A stretch of DNA of 40,261 nucleotides from Thermoplasmata archaeon (GTDB taxonomy: Archaea; Thermoplasmatota; Thermoplasmata; Thermoplasmatales; Thermoplasmataceae): the NCBI GenBank assembly GCA_021802205.1, contig JAKAAT010000011.1:1-40261 (forward strand). The letters run 5' to 3'. Positions within the stretch are counted from its first letter, which is position 1; every line of letters begins with the position of its first letter. Shown in pieces: positions 17,078 through 24,612 of this stretch. The notes below the pieces were generated by a model that had not been told where the DNA came from, searched no databases, and was given only the letters and a program-made list of their open reading frames with translations. Both the position numbers and the translations under genes were made by a program.

Positions 17078-18105
17078 CAGGTAAAATATCGAGGAAATTT
17101 TTTGAGGAAAATATAATAAACAAAACCGGAGCTGTAAGAAGGGATGTTGTAGTTCCTCCGCGTAACGGTGTCGATGTTGGGATTATAGAAATCAATGGTG
17201 GATACATGGCGGTAACTACAGACCCACTTTACATTGATGTCTCATTCGGTTTAAAGAAAGCAGCATGGTTTGCATTTCATATTCTTGCATCCGATCTATA
17301 CACATCTGGAATAAGGGCAGAATATATGAGCATAGACCTGAATCTGCCGGAGAAAATCACTGACGATCAGTTCAATGAAATCTGGAATGTTATACATGAA
17401 GAATGCAAAAAATATAACATAGAGGTTGTCACCGGACACACAGCAAGATATGCAGGTGTTTCGTTTCCCATGATTGGAGGCGTAACACTCATGGGCACAG
17501 GGGATAAGTATATAACAACAGAAAATGCAACTGCTGGCGATTCAATTATAATGGCAAGAAGCTGCGGTCTGGAAGCATCTGTCATACTCGTATACACATT
17601 TCCTGAATATGTAAAGGACCATCTGGGAAGTGAAACGCTAAAATCTATACAGGATAAATTTTATACAATGACATGTGTACCGGAGGAATTATTGGCAATA
17701 GATTTCGGCATTGGAGATAAAATCACGTCAATGCATGACGCAACCGAGGGGGGGCTTTTAAATTCGGTTTACGAGATCGGGTATGCTTCGGAAAATGGAA
17801 TAAGAATATATTATGATAATATTATTATTGACAGGGACATTGAAAGGATATGCTTACTTTTCAACATAAATTCCATGAGGTCCATAAGTGAGGGGACACT
17901 ACTATTTACGGTTAAATCCAGATATGCAGTGGAATTCATGGAAAAGTTGAGAAATTCTGGATTTAATTCAAACATCATAGGAGAGGTTACAGAGAAGAGC
18001 AAAGGAATAAAGTTGATCAGGGATAACAAAGAATATGATATAAATCCAGAAGATGATCAGTTATGGAATGCAGTATCGGAAGGCATTAAGAGGGGTCTTA
18101 AATGA
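17074..18105 (+). CDS. AIR synthase-related protein (HypE/ThiL superfamily) in a thiamine operon
   Basis: A 343-residue protein of the PurM/HypE/ThiL/SelD fold. The ATP-binding region VTTDPLYIDVSFGLKKAAWFAFHILASDLYTSGIRAEYMSIDLNLP and the later VVTGHTARYAG match a group of archaeal proteins often labelled HypE. Two things speak against a hydrogenase role: HypE ends in a Cys-containing tail used for cyanide formation, while this protein ends EGIKRGLK, and the hydrogenase-like complex in this window has no NiFe site. It overlaps ThiD and ThiE by 4 bases each. By context it may act in thiamine synthesis, perhaps as a thiamine phosphate kinase, but the GDDAA motif of ThiL is absent. Fold sure, function open. 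Confidence 0.85.
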   Translation: MTGKISRKFFEENIINKTGAVRRDVVVPPRNGVDVGIIEINGGYMAVTTDPLYIDVSFGLKKAAWFAFHILASDLYTSGIRAEYMSIDLNLPEKITDDQFNEIWNVIHEECKKYNIEVVTGHTARYAGVSFPMIGGVTLMGTGDKYITTENATAGDSIIMARSCGLEASVILVYTFPEYVKDHLGSETLKSIQDKFYTMTCVPEELLAIDFGIGDKITSMHDATEGGLLNSVYEIGYASENGIRIYYDNIIIDRDIERICLLFNINSMRSISEGTLLFTVKSRYAVEFMEKLRNSGFNSNIIGEVTEKSKGIKLIRDNKEYDINPEDDQLWNAVSEGIKRGLK

Positions 18106-18722
18106 ATATAAGGGGGCTTTACCTTGTCACGCCTGAATATACCGGTGAATGGATCTTACATGCCACTGAGGAGGCATTAAAGAGCGGTATTAATGTTTTA
18201 CAGTACAGGGATAAAAAATCATCATTCCGGGAAAAACTCCGTATAGGTGGAAGACTAAGGGGAATGTGCAGTGAATACGGAATTCCCTTCATTGTTGACG
18301 ATGATCCTGTTTTAATGGACATGCTGGATGCAGACGGCATCCACATAGGGAAGGACGATGTTCCATTTGAATATATAAAATCTAGATTTCCTGGAAAAAT
18401 CATAGGTGTTTCCACATACGGTAGTGTAGAAGATGCGATAAAGTTCCAGAAACTCGGTACAGATTACGTGGCATTCGGATCATTTTTCAGTACACAGACA
18501 AAGGAGGATGCAACCATGTGCAATATAAATATTCTAAATAACCTGGATGGAATTACTATTCCTGTATTTGTTATAGGCGGAATAAACAGGAATAACGTTG
18601 ATATGCTTCTTAAATACAGAATTTCAGGAATTGCAGTGGTATCAGCCATCTATTACAGCAGGGACATCTCCGGCGAGGTATCATTTTTTTCAGATAAATT
18701 GAAGGAATACGGAATAACCTAA
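18102..18722 (+). CDS. thiE: thiamine phosphate synthase
   Basis: A 206-residue TIM-barrel enzyme that joins hydroxymethylpyrimidine pyrophosphate and thiazole phosphate to make thiamine phosphate. Typical motifs are LQYRDK at 33-38, ADGIHIGKDD at 77-86, FGSFFSTQTK at 125-134 (family: GP-x-F-x-T-x-T-K) and FVIGGIN near 155-161. The length is normal. It begins with an ATGA overlap with the preceding gene and closes the thiamine operon; the regulator downstream has its own promoter. Confidence 0.93.
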   Translation: MNIRGLYLVTPEYTGEWILHATEEALKSGINVLQYRDKKSSFREKLRIGGRLRGMCSEYGIPFIVDDDPVLMDMLDADGIHIGKDDVPFEYIKSRFPGKIIGVSTYGSVEDAIKFQKLGTDYVAFGSFFSTQTKEDATMCNINILNNLDGITIPVFVIGGINRNNVDMLLKYRISGIAVVSAIYYSRDISGEVSFFSDKLKEYGIT

Positions 18723-18740
18723 GATAATACCACAGGAAAA

Positions 18741-18757
18741 ATTATAATATATATTTA
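18741..18757 (+). promoter_or_regulatory. TATA box of the winged-helix regulator gene
   Basis: ATTATAATATATATTTA lies about 24 bases before ATG 18769 with no ribosome binding site; a leaderless transcript is likely. Confidence 0.5.
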
Positions 18758-18768
18758 TATATACAAAG

Positions 18769-19539
18769 ATGAAAATTGAGCAGGCTCTTATTTCTCAGTT
18801 GATGATTTTACTGAATATAAAAAACGGCAAGACCAGACCTTCAGAAATATCAAAGGAGCTTGATATAACACTCCAGGGTGTTGTTTATCACATAAAAATT
18901 CTCAGAGAAAAAGGATTCATAGATGAAAAAAACAATATAACAAAAGAGGGCTTTGATTTTCTTTATAACGGCCTTAACTACATAGAAGATTTTGTTCATA
19001 GTAGCCTCATCAGTATAGATTCTTCACTTGTGTGGGAGGTGATATCTGACCAGGAACTTATGTCAGGGCAGAAAGTATCACTGTATATGACTAACGGCTA
19101 TCTTCATGCAGGGCCCTATGCAGGTAGCGGAGCCAACGGTATCACAGTAAAAAATTCAAAAAAAAATGAATGCACCGGGGTGACTGCCGTAAGGGAAATT
19201 ATCAAAATAAAAAAATCCAAAATAATAATAGTAGCGTTCAATAATGTTGAGAAAACAACTGATATGAAGAACCTTGACGAGACTGTAAACAATTATATTA
19301 AAGGCATAAATTTTGATTTTATAGGGATCACCGGTGAAATGGCAAAAACACTTATTGACATGCTTGGAAGAAAGCCAGACTTCGAATACGCATCCGTAAA
19401 TTCTGCTTTTGAGGCTGCAAAACGTGGTTTCACAACCCTCATACTGGTATCTGACAGGTTTTTCCATTTTTCCCTGAATGAAATCAGAGAGCTTCAGGCG
19501 AAAAATCCCACGGTTGAACTGGATTTAAGGCATATTTAA
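18769..19539 (+). CDS. winged-helix transcriptional regulator (COG1497-like)
   Basis: A 256-residue protein. Residues 1-65 form a winged helix (TRPSEISKELDITLQGVVYHIKILREKGFI), with the recognition helix around LQGVVYHIKIL. The C-terminal 190 residues look like a ligand-sensing domain; TNGYLHAGPYAGSGANGITVK is distinctive, and the end (VNSAFEAAKRGFTTLILVSDRFFHFSLNEIRELQAKNP) looks like an alpha/beta fold. The architecture resembles archaeal predicted regulators grouped as COG1497. Lying 46 bases after thiE, it might control the thiamine genes, but it has its own promoter and is not the ThiN-type thiamine regulator known in archaea. Regulator call firm; ligand unknown. Confidence 0.83.
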   Translation: MKIEQALISQLMILLNIKNGKTRPSEISKELDITLQGVVYHIKILREKGFIDEKNNITKEGFDFLYNGLNYIEDFVHSSLISIDSSLVWEVISDQELMSGQKVSLYMTNGYLHAGPYAGSGANGITVKNSKKNECTGVTAVREIIKIKKSKIIIVAFNNVEKTTDMKNLDETVNNYIKGINFDFIGITGEMAKTLIDMLGRKPDFEYASVNSAFEAAKRGFTTLILVSDRFFHFSLNEIRELQAKNPTVELDLRHI

Positions 19540-19638
19540 CTGAAATAATGCATATCCCGCGAAAATTCAGGATTTATAATGACCTGTAACGATAAATATA
19601 TTATTGAAAATATATTAATACGTATATTTGTTATTTAA

Positions 19639-19654
19639 ACTAGTCATGGCTAGT
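19639..19654. promoter_or_regulatory. near-perfect 16-base palindrome beside a TATA box, possible operator
   Basis: ACTAGTCATGGCTAGT is a palindrome with one mismatched pair, directly followed by a TATA-like ATTATAAAC at 19655-19663. It sits about 110 bases before the SAM decarboxylase start and could be an operator for a dimeric regulator. A second TATA-like stretch (TATAAATATTTAAATAAG, about 19696-19713) lies closer to the gene. Confidence 0.35.
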
Positions 19655-19753
19655 ATTATAAACACGTTATGATAAAAATAAATTTTTACTATTTTTATAA
19701 ATATTTAAATAAGACTTCATTATAAAGGTTGTTAATAGAGGTGTAAAAAATAT

Positions 19754-19758
19754 GGAGG
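19754..19758 (+). promoter_or_regulatory. ribosome binding site of the SAM decarboxylase gene
   Basis: GGAGG lies three bases before ATG 19762. The promoter at about 19696-19713 would give a leader of some 25 bases, so this gene is leadered. Confidence 0.5.
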
Positions 19759-19761
19759 ACG

Positions 19762-20154
19762 ATGAAAGTGGCAGTAGGGGTACATATTATAGCGGATTTA
19801 TACGGTGTAGATGCAGAGTTAATATCTAGCGCTGATGGTATTTCGCCTATTATCGAAAATGCTATCAAGGAAGGAAATCTAACAGAAATTTCTTCTCAGT
19901 ACTATCAATTCAGGCCCATGGGTGCCAGTGGAATAGCATTGCTGGCGGAATCCCATCTATCATTTCACACATGGCCTGAACATGGGCTTGTGACACTGGA
20001 TATATATACATGCGGGGAACACAGCAATGCGGACAGAGCATTTAACTATCTTATGAATGTATTGCATCCAACATCAATAGAATACAAAAAACTTGAGCGG
20101 GGAAGCAAAATAGAGGAAAATGTGAAAATTGACAACCCCCAGATGATGCTGTGA
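19762..20154 (+). CDS. speD: S-adenosylmethionine decarboxylase proenzyme (pyruvoyl-dependent)
   Basis: A 130-residue prokaryotic-type AdoMetDC that cleaves itself to make a pyruvoyl group and supplies aminopropyl groups for polyamines. The processing site is Glu63-Ser64 in LAESHLSFHTWPEHG; His69 and Cys84 (DIYTCGEH) are the other conserved residues. In archaea without a separate arginine decarboxylase, members of this family can decarboxylate arginine instead, so the substrate is not certain. The start gives MKVAVGVHIIADLYG, matching the family's N-terminus. The exchanger gene begins at TTG four bases after the stop. Confidence 0.93.
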   Translation: MKVAVGVHIIADLYGVDAELISSADGISPIIENAIKEGNLTEISSQYYQFRPMGASGIALLAESHLSFHTWPEHGLVTLDIYTCGEHSNADRAFNYLMNVLHPTSIEYKKLERGSKIEENVKIDNPQMML

Positions 20155-20158
20155 TATA

Positions 20159-21079
20159 TTGAATAAGGGATTAATTTTAGTTTTTTTCTTATTGTTATTG
20201 TTTTTTCTGGATATTTTAATAGGAATTTATCACATTACTTATGAATATAACATTATAACTATTCCGGATATATTAATATCGGTGGCATCAATATACACTG
20301 CCGCAGATATTTTTCTAGATGTATCATACAGTGTGGGCAAATCCCTATCGCTCTCAGAAAAATACATAGGCTTATTCATCGTTGGATTTGCTGCTATAGT
20401 AGATGAAATTGCAATGTCTGTTATGGCAGCTGTTGAAAATCTGGGAACTGTGAGCTTCGGCACAATTCAGGGTTCAAATGTAATTACACTCCTGGCTTTT
20501 TTCATACTTATACCCTTATATTATAGAAAGGGAATCTCCAGATTTGGAATAGACTCCTATGTTATACTTGTCACATCAATAATTCTTCTGTTGCTCTCAT
20601 TTTATTTTATTAAAGTTCCATTCTTTCTGGGATTTATTACTTTAATTATATTCATTTTTTATATTTTCAAAAAAACTACATCAGGAACTCACGAAGAGAT
20701 TGTCCACACAGAGGATTTATATCCATCTTATTATGGAATTATGGCACTCATTATAATAGGATTTGCCTCATATAATATGATAAATTCTGCCCTTATTATA
20801 TCCTATGTAACAGGAATAAACACATTTGTTTCATCTTTCCTGCTTCTTGGCTTCTTCGGGTCACTTCCGGAAATAATGATGATGTCCATAGCAATGAAGG
20901 ATAAAAGGAATGATGTATCTATTGGGCTAATAACGGGAAGCACTGTTTATAAAGAGACCGTTCTTTTTTCAATAATAGCATTTATCGGAACCATGACTTT
21001 CTATAATTCATTTTTTTCCCTGATCATCATGGTAATTTTTTCATTTATTCTTGTTCTGTACACTATAATTTTCAAATAG
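20159..21079 (+). CDS. CaCA-family cation exchanger (sodium/calcium exchanger-like)
   Basis: A 306-residue membrane protein with about 10-11 hydrophobic segments and the two inverted alpha repeats of the CaCA family. Repeat 1 (about 75-110) has FAAIVDEIAMSV...TIQGSN; repeat 2 (about 230-260) has GSLPEIMMMSIAM...LITGSTVYKET with the ion-binding Glu238. Repeat 2 is close to the consensus, while repeat 1 has VDE instead of the usual S-x-PE, so the ion may not be calcium. I use TTG 20159 because it sits just after the speD stop and the first in-frame ATG is far inside. It is probably cotranscribed with speD. The 3' end lies 18 bases from the convergent aIF5B gene. Confidence 0.85.
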   Translation: MNKGLILVFFLLLLFFLDILIGIYHITYEYNIITIPDILISVASIYTAADIFLDVSYSVGKSLSLSEKYIGLFIVGFAAIVDEIAMSVMAAVENLGTVSFGTIQGSNVITLLAFFILIPLYYRKGISRFGIDSYVILVTSIILLLLSFYFIKVPFFLGFITLIIFIFYIFKKTTSGTHEEIVHTEDLYPSYYGIMALIIIGFASYNMINSALIISYVTGINTFVSSFLLLGFFGSLPEIMMMSIAMKDKRNDVSIGLITGSTVYKETVLFSIIAFIGTMTFYNSFFSLIIMVIFSFILVLYTIIFK

Positions 21080-21097
21080 GTTAACATATCAAGAATA

Positions 21098-22846
21098 TCA
21101 GTATCCCCAGAACTGGTCATCCTTTCTCTTGATTTTTATAAGCTCTTCCATGGTTTCTTTCATATCCGCGTCCAGAACCTCGTCCTTCAATTCCTTGACA
21201 ATATTTGCAGGAACATCTACATAGAGGTCCTCTTCTGCAAATATCTGCCTGTTAAGGGTTACTCCCTCTATTGCACAGGACATTTCTGCTCCCTTATCAG
21301 CATACTGGCAGTTGATCTCTCCGTCTCTCAGGCTTTTTATGGTTCCGGCATATTTATTTTTGCCGTTGATAAGCTTATCACCGACCTTGACTCTGCCCGA
21401 AAGTACTTTAATTCCAACTATCACCGGTTTGGCTGCCCTAAATATATAATCTGGCATTATAATAAGTTTAGATGGTACCGGCCTGCTATTTTTACTTTCC
21501 TCATCAAGTTCATGTTTCTTGAATTCCAGCCATTTATTCAAGTCGTCAATCATAGAATAAATAACGTTACCAGTAATAACTCTTACATTATTCGATTCCA
21601 TGGCATCCCTTGCATCACCGGAAACATTCACATTGAATCCCACTATTACCCTGTCCATGGGATTGTTCAAAGTTGAAACGTTGATTATATCCTTTTTGGT
21701 TATATCACCTATCTGTGCTTCCCTGATATTAATTTTATTCTGATCCATTTCATAGGCTATTGCCTCGAGAGATCCTATTGCCTCCGCCTTGATTGTAATG
21801 CCATTATCAGAGAGTTTTATATCCGGTTTTGATTCCTTTATTAATTCCTCAAAAGCGGTTTCAGTATTACCGTTCTTTATTGCTATTATAGAAGTTCCTG
21901 ATAAAACGTCCATTTTATCGGTTATTAATATTCTTATGCCAGCGGCTGCACTTACACTGTTCTTTTCTTCGAGCCCTTTCTTTCCAGATGTTAATATGGC
22001 CTTTACCCTGGTAACTGCCGGGCCGGCTGAAGTGTTAAGCGCTATTTTATCTCCTTTATGGAGTGTTCCCTGATACAGTATTGTATCCAATGTGATTCCC
22101 AGTGAGTCCTCCTTTTTAATTTCTATTACTGATCCGCGGACCGTCTTGTTTTCAAACTGTATGGTATTTTCAAGGAATCTCTGGGCCAGACCAGTCAAAA
22201 CCATTAAAATATCCGGTATTCCGATATTTAATTTTGCACTGACCGGAACAATAGCAAAGGATTTTGTGAAATCAGATATTCTGTCGTAACGATCTGATGA
22301 TACACCCTTAATGTAAAGGTCATTAATTATCTTGTAAATTTTCTCATCCAGAAGGTCTATGTATTCCTGCCTCTGCATCTTCAGTATATCAATAAATGAT
22401 GTGTTTTTTGCATTAATAAAGTATGGTATTAAATCTATCTTGTTTGCTGCAATTATGAACGGGGTTTTATATTTTTTTAAAACATCTATTGATTCAATGG
22501 TCTGGGGTTTTAAGCCCTCATTGATATCTATGACAAGTATGGCTATATCGGCAAGTGCACCACCCATGGAACGCATATTTGCAAATGCCACATGCCCTGG
22601 TGTATCTATAAAAAGAAGACCGGGTATTTTGATCTGAATGTTTTTAAAATAATTTTTGATATTTACTTCAAGAGTTTTTTTATCAATATCCGTGGCACCA
22701 ATTTTCTGTGTTATACCGCCAACTTCCTTCTTGGCAACCTTTGTACCCCGTATATCATCAAGGAGAGTTGTCTTTCCATGATCGACATGTCCAAGGACAC
22801 ATACAATTGGTTCCCTTAAATTTTTTTTTGTGGTTTCCATATTCAA
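21098..22846 (-). CDS. infB: translation initiation factor aIF5B (IF-2 family)
   Basis: A 582-residue translational GTPase that promotes ribosomal subunit joining. G motifs: GHVDHGKTTLLDD near residues 19-31 (P-loop), FIDTPGHVAF (G3) and AANKIDL (G4). As in archaeal aIF5B there is no long N-terminal extension, and the C-terminal domains follow (RAAKPVIVGIKVLSGRVKVGDKL, near residues 473-495). It is the last gene of the L7Ae operon and overlaps ndk by 4 bases. ATG 22846 is used; a second ATG lies two codons on. Confidence 0.95.
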   Translation of the reverse strand: MNMETTKKNLREPIVCVLGHVDHGKTTLLDDIRGTKVAKKEVGGITQKIGATDIDKKTLEVNIKNYFKNIQIKIPGLLFIDTPGHVAFANMRSMGGALADIAILVIDINEGLKPQTIESIDVLKKYKTPFIIAANKIDLIPYFINAKNTSFIDILKMQRQEYIDLLDEKIYKIINDLYIKGVSSDRYDRISDFTKSFAIVPVSAKLNIGIPDILMVLTGLAQRFLENTIQFENKTVRGSVIEIKKEDSLGITLDTILYQGTLHKGDKIALNTSAGPAVTRVKAILTSGKKGLEEKNSVSAAAGIRILITDKMDVLSGTSIIAIKNGNTETAFEELIKESKPDIKLSDNGITIKAEAIGSLEAIAYEMDQNKINIREAQIGDITKKDIINVSTLNNPMDRVIVGFNVNVSGDARDAMESNNVRVITGNVIYSMIDDLNKWLEFKKHELDEESKNSRPVPSKLIIMPDYIFRAAKPVIVGIKVLSGRVKVGDKLINGKNKYAGTIKSLRDGEINCQYADKGAEMSCAIEGVTLNRQIFAEEDLYVDVPANIVKELKDEVLDADMKETMEELIKIKRKDDQFWGY

Positions 22847-23262
22847 TAATCCATTATCTCGTTCTCATTAAAGAATATTTTATATTCGTGATTATATGCT
22901 TCCTGAGAGTCGGATGCGTGAACTATGTTTTCCTCGATGTTTAGAGAGAAGTCCCCCCTTATTGTTCCGGCTGCCGCCTTCGAACCATCTGTTGCACCGG
23001 CAATATTTCTGCACGAAATTATCGCATTATCACCCTCGAGTATTATTGCAACAATGGGACCGGATGTTAAATATGATACTAGGCCATCAAAAAAAGGTTT
23101 GAGGCTATGCACACTGTAATGCTCCTTTGCCTTTGCCTCCGAAACCCTCATCAATTTAAGAGACAAAATTTTTAAACCCTTATTTTCAAATCTGGCTACT
23201 ATATTCCCTATGAGATGTCTTTTAACGCCGTCAGGCTTTATGAGCACCAGTGTTCTTTCCAT
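22843..23262 (-). CDS. ndk: nucleoside diphosphate kinase
   Basis: A 139-residue kinase that balances nucleoside triphosphates. TLVLIKPDGVKR opens the protein and NIVHASDS carries the phosphorylated His115. The length is normal. It lies between L24e and aIF5B, an order conserved in many euryarchaea. It ends in a 4-base overlap with infB. Confidence 0.95.
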   Translation of the reverse strand: MERTLVLIKPDGVKRHLIGNIVARFENKGLKILSLKLMRVSEAKAKEHYSVHSLKPFFDGLVSYLTSGPIVAIILEGDNAIISCRNIAGATDGSKAAAGTIRGDFSLNIEENIVHASDSQEAYNHEYKIFFNENEIMDY

Positions 23263-23266
23263 ACTA

Positions 23267-23473
23267 TTACGCCTTTCTCATTTCCTTCAAGCGGTGGTAT
23301 TCGTTTGTCCACTTTACATTTCTGGCTGCCCTTTTCAGATCGATCATATTTGTTCTGCATTTCTTGGAGCAGAAATTCATTACATTTCCATCCTTTCTTA
23401 TATAAATAATACCGGATGCAGGTTCAATATCATGCCCACAGAAGATACACTTTCTATTTTCCATTTCATTCAC
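23267..23473 (-). CDS. rpl24e: ribosomal protein L24e
   Basis: A 68-residue zinc-binding large-subunit protein. [13 protein letters not shown] (first CxxC) and [12 protein letters not shown] (CxxxC) provide the four zinc ligands, and the tail [14 protein letters not shown] is typical. ATG 23473 overlaps the end of S28e by 4 bases; a second ATG three codons on (MENRKC) is an alternative start. Confidence 0.95.
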   Translation of the reverse strand: MNEMENRKCIFCGHDIEPASGIIYIRKDGNVMNFCSKKCRTNMIDLKRAARNVKWTNEYHRLKEMRKA

Positions 23474-23679
23474 CTTATAGATAACCTTCTGGCTTCTCTT
23501 GCAGTTTCTCTCAGCATTAGTATATCACCTACCTTTACTGGACCAAGGACATTTCTGGCTATTATACGACCCTGGTCCTTGCCCTCGAGAACTCTAACCT
23601 TGACCGTTGTTGCCTCTCCGGTCATTCCGGTTCTACCCATTAATTCAACTACTTCAGCTGGAGTTGCATCATCTGCCAT
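23470..23679 (-). CDS. rps28e: ribosomal protein S28e
   Basis: A 69-residue small-subunit protein with the characteristic [27 protein letters not shown] and the conserved end [13 protein letters not shown]. Second gene of the operon, six bases after L7Ae, overlapping L24e by 4 bases. Confidence 0.96.
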   Translation of the reverse strand: MADDATPAEVVELMGRTGMTGEATTVKVRVLEGKDQGRIIARNVLGPVKVGDILMLRETAREARRLSIR

Positions 23680-23685
23680 AAAGCA

Positions 23686-24303
23686 TCACTCTTCACTTTC
23701 TTCTGAATCTTTGCTCTTCTTGCCTGTTTTCTTTGCAGCTTTCTTGGGCTCTTTCTTTTCCTTTTTTTCTTCCTTTGATTCAGATTCCTTTTCTTTCTTT
23801 GCAGCTTTCTTGGGCTCTTTCTTTTCCTTTTTTTCTTCCTTTGCTTCTGGTTCTTCGGCTACCTCAGCGGGGGCTGGCTCAGCTACTTCTTCCTTTTTCT
23901 TTTCTTCCTTTGCAGGTGCTTTCTTCTTTTCTTCTTTACCGGTCTTTGCACTTTCTATGGATGATAAAAGACTCTTATATGCCTCATCATTCTTTCCAAA
24001 ATCTGTAACTGCAATTGAAGCCGCAGATGCAATACCTACCTTTAAGCCCAGGTCATTTTTATTTTTAACATATGTATATGGAACTTTTCTCTCTTCACAC
24101 AGTACAGGAATATAGAATACAACCTCAGGTGGAGATACATCCTCTGCAATAACAACAACCTTTGCCTCTCCTCTCTCTATAGCCTTCACTACCTCATTTG
24201 TCCCTTTCTTAATCTTACCAGATCTGTATGAATTTTCTACAAAATCCAATGCATCTTTGACTAACGATTCGGGAGCTTCAAACTTTACATAAGTGTTTTC
24301 CAT
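23686..24303 (-). CDS. rpl7ae: ribosomal protein L7Ae with a long charged repeat tail
   Basis: Residues 1 to about 120 are a complete L7Ae, which binds kink-turns in rRNA, box C/D guide RNAs and RNase P RNA. Examples are KKGTNEVVKAIERGEAKVVVIAEDVSP and LCEERKVPYTYV. Residues 121-205 are unusual: almost only Lys, Glu, Ala, Pro and Ser, with the block KEEKKEKKEPKKAAKK at 155-170 and again at 177-192, and an acidic end (DSEESEE). Normal archaeal L7Ae stops near residue 120-125. The tail is in frame, and the stop is followed six bases later by S28e, so it does not look like a sequencing error. GGAGG at 24310-24314 precedes the start. Confidence 0.93.
   Translation of the reverse strand: MENTYVKFEAPESLVKDALDFVENSYRSGKIKKGTNEVVKAIERGEAKVVVIAEDVSPPEVVFYIPVLCEERKVPYTYVKNKNDLGLKVGIASAASIAVTDFGKNDEAYKSLLSSIESAKTGKEEKKKAPAKEEKKKEEVAEPAPAEVAEEPEAKEEKKEKKEPKKAAKKEKESESKEEKKEKKEPKKAAKKTGKKSKDSEESEE
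23728..23843. repeat. tandem 50-base repeat (66-base period) in the L7Ae tail
   Basis: Bases 23728-23777 and 23794-23843 are identical over 50 bases and offset by exactly 66 bases (22 codons). The duplication keeps the frame and makes the repeated KEEKKEKKEPKKAAKK block. Perfect identity suggests a recent duplication or ongoing slippage. Confidence 0.85.
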
Positions 24304-24309
24304 GATAAT

Positions 24310-24354
24310 CCTCCTTCACTTCTGGTTGGTATTATAAACTGTAATATAAATATT
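24310..24354 (-). promoter_or_regulatory. promoter and ribosome binding site of the L7Ae operon
   Basis: On the minus strand AAATATTTATATTA (24341-24354) is a TATA-like box; a second AT-rich element lies at about 24328-24340. GGAGG at 24310-24314 is six bases before ATG 24303. The operon therefore starts with a short leader and a strong Shine-Dalgarno site. Confidence 0.55.
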
Positions 24355-24580
24355 TAGAATTGCCCGATGTTTCAGGACATGAATAATATCGAATTTCTAA
24401 GTATTCCATAGTTCTGTTTTCCATACCATATCCGTGTTTCATAATATATCCATTTCATTTAAATTCTTATTAAAATTCAAGGGATGCTCAATCAGAGAAT
24501 ACAAGTTATACAGTGATATCATTTTTTATAATACTGACAAATTATCAAAGGAAGCGACAAAAATTCAAGGTTCTCTTACG
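24355..24580. other. intergenic stretch between divergent promoters, no gene recognised
   Basis: This AT-rich stretch lies between the L7Ae operon promoter and the MHS transporter promoter. Both strands hold only very short frames (about 36 codons at most) without recognisable motifs. I see no hairpin, tRNA or repeat. Confidence 0.5.
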
Positions 24581-24594
24581 AATAAATATATATA
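24581..24594 (+). promoter_or_regulatory. TATA box of the MHS transporter gene
   Basis: AATAAATATATATA is centred about 26 bases before ATG 24613 with no ribosome binding site: leaderless pattern. Confidence 0.55.
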
Positions 24595-24612
24595 GGTTTA
24601 AATTTAGAGTTT

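Noticed and set aside
23210-24115. A 301-codon plus-strand frame rich in Ser and Phe
   Set aside because: It is the antisense of ribosomal genes S28e, L24e and L7Ae; the Ser/Phe runs are the mirror of the Lys/Glu tail.
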